Below are positions 58,709-64,000 of a stretch of 64,000 nt of DNA, in pieces. This stretch comes from CAVONV01 sp963697355 (GTDB lineage Bacteria; Acidobacteriota; Vicinamibacteria; Marinacidobacterales; DATDRI01): NCBI GenBank assembly GCA_963697355.1, contig CAVONV010000021.1:124001-188000 (forward strand), read 5' to 3'. How positions within the stretch are numbered: position 1 is the first letter of the stretch; each line of letters opens with the position of its first letter. Position numbers and translations under genes: made by a program. Below the pieces are notes generated by a model that saw nothing but the letters and a program-made list of their open reading frames with translations, searched no databases and was not told the origin of the DNA.

Positions 58709-59098
58709 ATGCCTCGCTCGAATTCTATGAAGGTGAAGCCCCCGCGCCCGATTCTGGGTGGTCCCGAAGGCATCCCCATCAGTCCGGATTGGCTGCGACG
58801 TGGCCTGGCCTCTTTTCTCTGGGCGTCGAGCCGGTCCATGGCATCCCTCCATCACCATGCTGCCTCCTCCTTGAAAAAGGTGTGTTTGTCGAGCGGCGTG
58901 ACTGACGGCACTCGTCTTCAGCTAGCCGGGTCTCTCGTGCAGTATCTCTTCGAGAGGCACGGCATGAGTCGTCTCCGTCTTTTCTTCTACCGCGCGGACA
59001 TATTGGGTATCGAGTCTGCTGCGCGAGGGGCCTTCGGAAGGGGATTCTTCGAGCTCGAGCTCGAGTGGGAATCAATGCTGAGCGCGATGGACGCCTGA
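58709..59098 (+). CDS. Small protein resembling the C-terminal tail of MA-like peptidases
   Basis: A 129-residue protein. Its last half (AGSLVQYLFERHGMSRLRLFFYRA and a FELELEWESML end) resembles the C-terminal helices of MA-like (gluzincin) peptidases, where an AGSFxxYL-type segment and a ELExEW end follow the catalytic HExxH. No HExxH is present; the first half is Pro/Ser/His-rich. Despite that, AAGGAG lies six bases before the ATG, so it seems to be expressed. It could be a gene remnant, or a stand-alone small protein. Confidence 0.55.
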   Translation: MPRSNSMKVKPPRPILGGPEGIPISPDWLRRGLASFLWASSRSMASLHHHAASSLKKVCLSSGVTDGTRLQLAGSLVQYLFERHGMSRLRLFFYRADILGIESAARGAFGRGFFELELEWESMLSAMDA

Positions 59099-59319
59099 AG
59101 AAAGGCGGCCGTCTTCGATGAGCCAGAGATTCACATTCGCGTTCATTTGCGGCTTCTCAAATCTTTCATATTGGGTCGCCTTTTTTCCCCTCAACCCGTC
59201 CGACCTTGCTTCCTCACGTTTCCCAATTGTGGTATGAGGTACACAGATATAGGACAGTGCTCAGAAGCGCCAGCGTATCCGCTCGGCTTCTGAGGGTCGT
59301 CCCTTCCTGAGAAAGCCGC

Positions 59320-59871
59320 ATGGGAGAAGTGCTTTACCGTTCCAGCCTCGAAAGCCCGATCGGGAAGCTCGAGTTGATGACGACCAAGAATGGTCTCGCC
59401 GTGCTGCATTTGGGCAGGTTGACTCGTCGTCGCCTGGAGGGGTGGGCACGACAGTGCTTTCCCGACGCCGCAATTGTCGACGCCCGGAAAGAGCACCGGC
59501 TCTTCACCAAGCAACTTGGCGAGTATTTCTCGGGCCGAAGGCGGATATTCGATATCCCCCTCGATATGCGCGGCAGCGAGTTCCAGAAGGCGGTCTGGAC
59601 CGAGGTGGCTAACATACCTTTTGGCTCTACTGTCACATACGGGGAGATAGCTCACATGATTAGCCACCCGCGGGCGAGTCGAGCCGTAGGAGCCGCCAAC
59701 GGAGCTAATCCCGTTCCCATCGTCGTTCCTTGTCATCGCGTCATTGGTTCAAATGGTTCGCTTACCGGCTACGGAGGTGGCCTTGCGAGGAAAAGGTGGC
59801 TGCTCGCCCATGAAGGGGTCTTGGGTGCAGAGCCCGTCCAGATGGGGCTCTTTCGCTCACGGTCCGTCTAG
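59320..59871 (+). CDS. ogt: Methylated-DNA-[protein]-cysteine S-methyltransferase
   Basis: A 183-residue O6-alkylguanine repair protein. The suicide Cys is C138 in IVVPCHRVIGSNGSLTGYGGG. The helix-turn-helix segment IPFGSTVTYGEIAHMISHPRASRAVGAANGANP precedes it. The C-terminal extension carries no recognised motif. Ogt and Ada C-terminal forms look alike; lack of any N-terminal Ada domain and the single-domain length favour ogt. It is alone in this region. Confidence 0.94.
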   Translation: MGEVLYRSSLESPIGKLELMTTKNGLAVLHLGRLTRRRLEGWARQCFPDAAIVDARKEHRLFTKQLGEYFSGRRRIFDIPLDMRGSEFQKAVWTEVANIPFGSTVTYGEIAHMISHPRASRAVGAANGANPVPIVVPCHRVIGSNGSLTGYGGGLARKRWLLAHEGVLGAEPVQMGLFRSRSV

Positions 59872-59982
59872 GTTAGAAATGACATTGGTGGCGCTTCCCG
59901 AAGATGTGCATTAGACAACCTGCGCGTGGATCGGGCATACTCCCTGCGTCAACTTTAATGGTACGTAACAGGAGGTCCTTGA

Positions 59983-60564
59983 ATGAATCTGAACAAGTTT
60001 ATCGTCGGCGTTGTCTGCCTCGCAGCGGTTTTTGGGGCCCAAACAGGCTTTGCTCAAGACAATCCGGTGGTCATCATCGAAACGAGCCAAGGTAACATGA
60101 CGGTGGAGCTCAACAAAGAACGTGCACCCATCAGTGTGGAGAACTTCCTGCGATACGTTGAGGAAGGCTTCTACGATGGGACTATCTTTCACCGTGTCAT
60201 CCCCAATTTCATGGTTCAAGGCGGTGGTTTCACAGCCGATATGACAAAAAAGCCCGTCCATGAAGCCATCAAGAACGAGGCGCGGAACGGTCTCAAGAAC
60301 AAGAAGGGCACTCTCGCTATGGCCCGCACTGGTGAGATCAATAGCGCTACGTCCCAGTTCTTTATCAATACGAAAGACAATGCATTCCTCGACAACAAGG
60401 GGATGACGGCCAATGATTTTGGCTATGCGGTTTTTGGGAAAGTGACCGAGGGGATGGACGTGGTCATGAAGATCGAGAAGGTCAAGACCGGGAGTAAGGC
60501 CGGCCACAATGATGTCCCTCTCGAAGCGGTGACCATCAAGACGATTCGCCTCAAAACCGAATAG
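59983..60564 (+). CDS. Secreted cyclophilin-type peptidyl-prolyl isomerase
   Basis: A 193-residue cyclophilin with a signal peptide (LNKFIVGVVCLAAVFGAQTGFAQ). The core reads FHRVIPNFMVQGGG, MARTGEINSATSQFFIN and FGKVTEGMDVVMKIEKV; the catalytic Arg and the hydrophobic pocket residues are in place, though the expected Trp near the end of the domain is not visible. It resembles PpiA, the periplasmic form. The ATG follows AGGAGG at seven bases. Confidence 0.9.
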   Translation: MNLNKFIVGVVCLAAVFGAQTGFAQDNPVVIIETSQGNMTVELNKERAPISVENFLRYVEEGFYDGTIFHRVIPNFMVQGGGFTADMTKKPVHEAIKNEARNGLKNKKGTLAMARTGEINSATSQFFINTKDNAFLDNKGMTANDFGYAVFGKVTEGMDVVMKIEKVKTGSKAGHNDVPLEAVTIKTIRLKTE

Positions 60565-60628
60565 GTTCCGTCTCCGCAGGAAAGCGCAGATAGCCCCTCT
60601 TCGTTTCCGCTTCGTTGCGGCCAAGTAA

Positions 60629-60658
60629 ATGCCCTCTCCCCTAGAAGGGAGAGGGCAT
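60629..60658. terminator. Strong hairpin between convergent genes
   Basis: ATGCCCTCTCCC at 60629-60640 and GGGAGAGGGCAT at 60647-60658 form 12 perfect pairs around the six-base loop CTAGAA. It sits 64 bases after the cyclophilin stop and 21 bases before the NifU-like stop, the place expected for a shared terminator. There is no T-run, and CCCTCTCCC-type arms also occur in dispersed repeats of many genomes, so a repeat origin is possible. Confidence 0.6.
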
Positions 60659-60679
60659 CACGGCCTAGTATGTTCTACA

Positions 60680-61273
60680 TCACCCTTCAGGTTGGTAGTA
60701 GGGATTCCGTCCCGAAGCGTGGTCTGTGGTGTCCATGATGGCTCCCACGTCCGGCACCGACGTTCGAATGGCCTTTTCAATCCCGTTCCGCAACGTCACA
60801 TTCGCCATCCCGCAACCCTGGCATCCACCCCCCATCCGGATGAACACCTCGTTGCCCTTCACATCGATGAGCTCGACGAAGCCACCGTGTGCCGCAATGG
60901 CCGGGTTGATCTGCTTCTCGAACAGCTCTCGTATCCTCTGAGTGAGCTCTTCTGCAGGAGGTAGCGAGGAGAGGATGTTCGCCGGAACCGGAGCTTCATC
61001 GGATTGGAGAACAGACCGAATGATAGCGCCAACTTGCTTGGCCAAAGGCATCCAGTCACCTCCGGTTTGGGCGGTAACCGTAACGACATTGTCTTGTATC
61101 AGTACGGCCTCTACACCCTCTAAATCGAAGAGTTTCGCGGCCAGTGGTGAGTTCGCGGCTCTTTCCTTGTCGCCGAAGTAGACCGACGCGCCTTGGAAGA
61201 GAGGTTGGTCGACGATGAACCGACAAGATTCCGGATCTCTCGGTTCTGCGGTGATTTTAGTCTCTTGGGTCAT
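60680..61273 (-). CDS. NifU C-terminal domain / NfuA-like iron-sulfur scaffold
   Basis: A 197-residue protein. The N-terminal 85 residues match the scaffold-protein Nfu N-terminal (Nfu/NifU N) domain. The C-terminal NifU domain, separated by a short linker, has the cluster-binding cysteines C151-x2-C154 in GGGCQGCGMANVTLRNGIEKAI. Nfu proteins deliver iron-sulfur clusters to apo-proteins; RlmN in this window is one kind of client, but no link is shown. The ATG at 61273 has GGGTGGGAA upstream; longer upstream frames were discounted. Confidence 0.92.
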   Translation of the reverse strand: MTQETKITAEPRDPESCRFIVDQPLFQGASVYFGDKERAANSPLAAKLFDLEGVEAVLIQDNVVTVTAQTGGDWMPLAKQVGAIIRSVLQSDEAPVPANILSSLPPAEELTQRIRELFEKQINPAIAAHGGFVELIDVKGNEVFIRMGGGCQGCGMANVTLRNGIEKAIRTSVPDVGAIMDTTDHASGRNPYYQPEG

Positions 61274-61400
61274 TTCCCACCCTTTCTTTGCTCGAAGTCC
61301 AATTTCCTCGTCATTATAGGCTCGAGCTGATGGGCGGGCAAACCAACCTTTCAGGCTCGAAGATGTCAGAGGCACCTAGAGGTCGGAGAAGGGGACCACG

Positions 61401-63674
61401 ATGTCTCCCGACCGGACTGCGGACGACCTGCTGACGCCCCCGCTTTGGGCAAGCTGGAAAAAAAACAACTCAGGGTACATAATCGCACGGTCCATAGGTT
61501 CAGAGGTTAGCTTGACGGGTTACAACGTTCCGAAACAGCTGGGTTTCCTTGCGCTAATCGTGCCTGCTTTTGCTGGGGTGGGCTTCCCGCAACAGCAGAC
61601 GGAGCGCCCCATCGTGCTCGAGGCCGAGTATCAGGAGCAACGCGAAGAGGGCCACGTCGTTGCTCGGGGCTATGTAGACGTTCAGTTCGGTGACATCCAA
61701 CTGCAGGCTGATTCCTTGGAGCTCTGGGATGTGGACATGCGTGCCGTTGCTGAAGGCAACGTCGTTTTTCAGCAGGGGGATCAGAAGATCGTCGGTTCTC
61801 GTATGGAAGTCAACCTCGAGGATGGGACCGGGAGGTTCTACAACGCCCGCGGCGTCATGGGTAACGATCTGTACTTCTTCGGCGATATCGTTGAGCGAGA
61901 GTCAAAGGATGTCTATGTTATCGAGGGCGGAGCTTTTACATCCTGTGCCCAGCCGACGCCGCGATGGCATTTTACCTCCGGCAAGGCTCGAGTTCGCCGC
62001 GATCACAACGTGCAGCTTCGAAACGCATTCTTGAAGGTCAAGTCCATTCCTGTGTTCTATGTCCCCTGGATGTACTACCCTATCAACGAAGAAGAGCGCT
62101 CTACTGGCTTTTTGCTGCCAAATATCGGTCAGTCCTCCCTCAAGGGTTTCATGATCAGCCAGCCCTTCTTCTGGGCCATCAATCGGTCCATGGATGCCAC
62201 GATTTCGGTGGATTGGTTCTCCAAGGCAGGTGTGGGAGCCGGAACCGAGTACCGTTACTTGCTTTCGGAGACCTCCCGCGGCGAGTTCATGAGCTATTAC
62301 ATCAAGGACAAGATATCGGAACAGAAGGAGTACACCCTTAATTACTCCATGAACCAGGACATTCCTGGCGGCTTTCGTGGTGTCGTAAGGGTGGATTACT
62401 TCAGCAGCTTCGAGTTCCAGCAACGGTACCAGGAGAACTACAACCAGGCCACGCGTCGTTCGAAGCGCGCCTCGGGCAACATTTCTCGTTCTTGGTCTCA
62501 GTATAGTCTGCGCGTTCTTTTTGATCGCACCGATACGTCGTTCAGCAACCGCATTGCCGTTCGCCAGATACTTCCCCGGGTGACGCTCAGCTCGCGCGCC
62601 ACGAAGCTGGGCCCGACGCCTTTGCTCTTTTCGTTCAGCACGGAAGCCTCTCGGTTTGCTAGAACGACTCAAGATACAGAGATAGAGTTTCAACGGTTCG
62701 ACGTGCTGCCTTCGATATCCTATCCCTTTACGAAGCTTTCTTATCTGACGTTCCGAACCACGTTTACCGGGCGCTACACCTACTACACGAATCGTCTGGA
62801 CGGACCGGCGAACTACGTCGACGAAGGGGTGGACCGCCGCTATTTCGAGGTGCGGTACGACATGCGAGGACCAACCTTTGGACGGGTCTTCAATACTCCC
62901 GGTAACTTTTACGCGGACCGTTACAAGCATGTGATCGAGCCCCAGTTCGTATGGAGCTACCGGACGCGAGTGGATGAGTTCGATAATATCCCAAAGTTCG
63001 ATTCACAGGACTACGTGCCGGGGACCAACCAGGTCGCTTTCAATCTGGTCAATCGCTTTTACGGGAAACGCCAACCGAAGGGCGGGGCTCCCACGGCACC
63101 CGTTGAGTTTCTCACGTGGGTGCTGTCACAAAGGTACTTCTTCCAGACTAATGCCAGTCTTTACGATCCACAATTCTCAACACCCTACTTCACACCTCTT
63201 GGGACCCCCAGTAGCTACTCTCCCATCACGTCAAAGTTGAACTTCCGACCGAGCCGGAACCTTACGGCGAGTTGGAATTTGGAGTACGACCTCAATTTCA
63301 GTCAACTTCGCTCAGTGAGTCTCTTGGGAACCTACGCGAGTCCAACTTGGGGCTCGGTGAGAGGGATGTGGAGCAAGAGAAATTTGGTCGAAAGAGGCCT
63401 ATCGCGGAGTAACCTTCGGGGACTCACCAACGTGAGACTCGGTGAACGTATTCAAACCAATTTCGACATCGCCTACGATGTGGAGCGGAGAGACATGACG
63501 CAAATTCGTGCCGGTGTAACCTACAACGTGCAATGTTGCGGGTTCCTTTTCGAGGTTTCTCGTTTCAACTATGGCATACGTCCGGATGAGTTCATGTTTC
63601 GTTTCGGAGTCACATTGGCCAACATCGGGACGTTTGGATCATTCCTTGGTGGTGGCGGAAGTCAGGTGCAATAG
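61401..63674 (+). CDS. lptD: LPS-assembly outer-membrane protein LptD
   Basis: A 757-residue outer-membrane protein that inserts lipopolysaccharide into the outer leaflet with LptE. A signal-like segment (LGFLALIVPAFAGVG) is followed by the OstA/LptA jellyroll (IVLEAEYQEQREEGHVVARGYVDVQFGDIQLQADSLELWD). Cys182 in TSCAQPTPRW marks the jellyroll-barrel hinge and the two cysteines at 712-713 lie near the end of the barrel, the arrangement that forms LptD disulfides. The rest is aromatic-rich beta-barrel strands. The ATG at 61401 has AAGGGG; a TTG at 61512 after AGAGG would give a cleaner signal peptide. Confidence 0.92.
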   Translation: MSPDRTADDLLTPPLWASWKKNNSGYIIARSIGSEVSLTGYNVPKQLGFLALIVPAFAGVGFPQQQTERPIVLEAEYQEQREEGHVVARGYVDVQFGDIQLQADSLELWDVDMRAVAEGNVVFQQGDQKIVGSRMEVNLEDGTGRFYNARGVMGNDLYFFGDIVERESKDVYVIEGGAFTSCAQPTPRWHFTSGKARVRRDHNVQLRNAFLKVKSIPVFYVPWMYYPINEEERSTGFLLPNIGQSSLKGFMISQPFFWAINRSMDATISVDWFSKAGVGAGTEYRYLLSETSRGEFMSYYIKDKISEQKEYTLNYSMNQDIPGGFRGVVRVDYFSSFEFQQRYQENYNQATRRSKRASGNISRSWSQYSLRVLFDRTDTSFSNRIAVRQILPRVTLSSRATKLGPTPLLFSFSTEASRFARTTQDTEIEFQRFDVLPSISYPFTKLSYLTFRTTFTGRYTYYTNRLDGPANYVDEGVDRRYFEVRYDMRGPTFGRVFNTPGNFYADRYKHVIEPQFVWSYRTRVDEFDNIPKFDSQDYVPGTNQVAFNLVNRFYGKRQPKGGAPTAPVEFLTWVLSQRYFFQTNASLYDPQFSTPYFTPLGTPSSYSPITSKLNFRPSRNLTASWNLEYDLNFSQLRSVSLLGTYASPTWGSVRGMWSKRNLVERGLSRSNLRGLTNVRLGERIQTNFDIAYDVERRDMTQIRAGVTYNVQCCGFLFEVSRFNYGIRPDEFMFRFGVTLANIGTFGSFLGGGGSQVQ

Positions 63675-63758
63675 CAAGATGCGAAATATGTTCTCCTTTT
63701 TTCCGACACTCTTTTCAAGACGGGAACGATTGCTGTTCTCGTCGCTTCGGTTGGAAAT

Positions 63759-64000
63759 ATGAAAGGATTAATACTAAGCGGTGGCAAGGGCACACGCCTG
63801 CGACCGCTCACTTACACCCGTGCTAAACAGCTCGTGTCCGTCGCGAACAAACCGATTTTGCATTATGGCATCGAGGCTATTCGGAATGCGGGCATAACTG
63901 AAATAGGTATCATCGTCGGAGATACGGCAGACGAGATTCGGCAATCCTGCGGAGACGGATCTCAGTGGGGAGTCGACATCACCTACATTCAGCAGGAAGC
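63759..64000 (+). CDS. Long-form glucose-1-phosphate thymidylyltransferase-like protein (partial)
   Basis: Only the first 80 residues are in the window. MKGLILSGGKGTRLRPLTYTRAKQLVSVANKPILHYGIEAI is the nucleotidyltransferase signature, and the AKQLVSVANKP variant and GDTADEI-type continuation match the long RmlA-like (StrD-type) subfamily. It makes dTDP-glucose, the precursor of rhamnose and amino-deoxysugars. It could supply the two DegT aminotransferases, but the needed dehydratase is beyond the edge. Confidence 0.88.
   Translation, partial: MKGLILSGGKGTRLRPLTYTRAKQLVSVANKPILHYGIEAIRNAGITEIGIIVGDTADEIRQSCGDGSQWGVDITYIQQE

Noticed and set aside
61902..62930. 342-codon open frame antisense to lptD
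   Set aside because: It is a shadow of the lptD frame in a GC-rich genome; the peptide has no family features and overlaps a certain gene entirely.
1..64000. tRNA, rRNA, CRISPR arrays and insertion sequences
   Set aside because: I looked for TTC-loop signatures, regularly spaced repeats and transposase motifs and found none I could support; a covariance search would be more sensitive.

Overview
The window is a gene-dense chromosomal stretch of a diderm (Gram-negative type) bacterium. LptD, an outer-membrane polysaccharide export protein, a Wzc-type kinase and a heptosyltransferase-like GT9 protein all imply an outer membrane with surface polysaccharide. The exported VWA protein of the kind common in Acidobacteria, the Cds1-like cysteine desulfhydrase, the DUF4388-type response regulator and the moderate-to-high GC content make Acidobacteriota the best guess. 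This is inference from protein families, not a phylogeny. I saw no rRNA, tRNA, CRISPR array, insertion sequence or phage module.

Layout. 1-9.6 kb is housekeeping: a minus-strand purB-purS-purQ-purL run with an M16 peptidase and a YycJ-like metallohydrolase upstream, rlmN, a purD-purE pair, rpsU behind a textbook promoter, and pta. 9.7-17.2 kb holds a STAS protein, a UbiA-type phosphoribosyltransferase, an uncharacterised basic-tailed protein and four GT4 glycosyltransferases in an A-B-B-A order; the last has a long acidic tail. 17.3-20.5 kb is rpiA plus an osmoprotectant-type ABC importer. 20.6-22.8 kb encodes an exported FHA protein translationally coupled to an exported VWA protein. 22.8-26.6 kb has Cds1, a PATAN/DUF4388 response regulator and a poorly resolved stretch with small ORFs.

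26.6-39.3 kb is one long minus-strand polysaccharide operon. In transcription order it is: degenerate receiver/HD-GYP regulator, Wza-like exporter, Wzc-like kinase, MinD-like ATPase, Wzy/WaaL-like membrane protein, GT4, WbqC, PIG-L deacetylase, DegT aminotransferase, WecA-like initiating transferase and an orphan LolD-like ATPase. Most junctions overlap or are very short. polA follows on the plus strand. 42.4-57.3 kb is a second saccharide region: GT4 enzymes, GT9, a GT-C-like membrane protein, methyltransferases, a Wzx-like flippase and a second DegT aminotransferase. 57.4-64 kb returns to mixed functions: Mut7-C protein, HAD phosphatase, ogt, secreted cyclophilin, NifU-like protein, lptD, and the start of a long-form RmlA-like nucleotidyltransferase.

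Together the genes can be read as an almost complete Wzx/Wzy-type pathway (WecA initiation, many GTs, Wzx, Wzy, Wzc/Wza), with sugar-modifying enzymes and regulatory ATPases or receivers embedded, sitting beside purine biosynthesis and cell-envelope assembly. Codes, motifs and starts were read by eye; no database search was possible.
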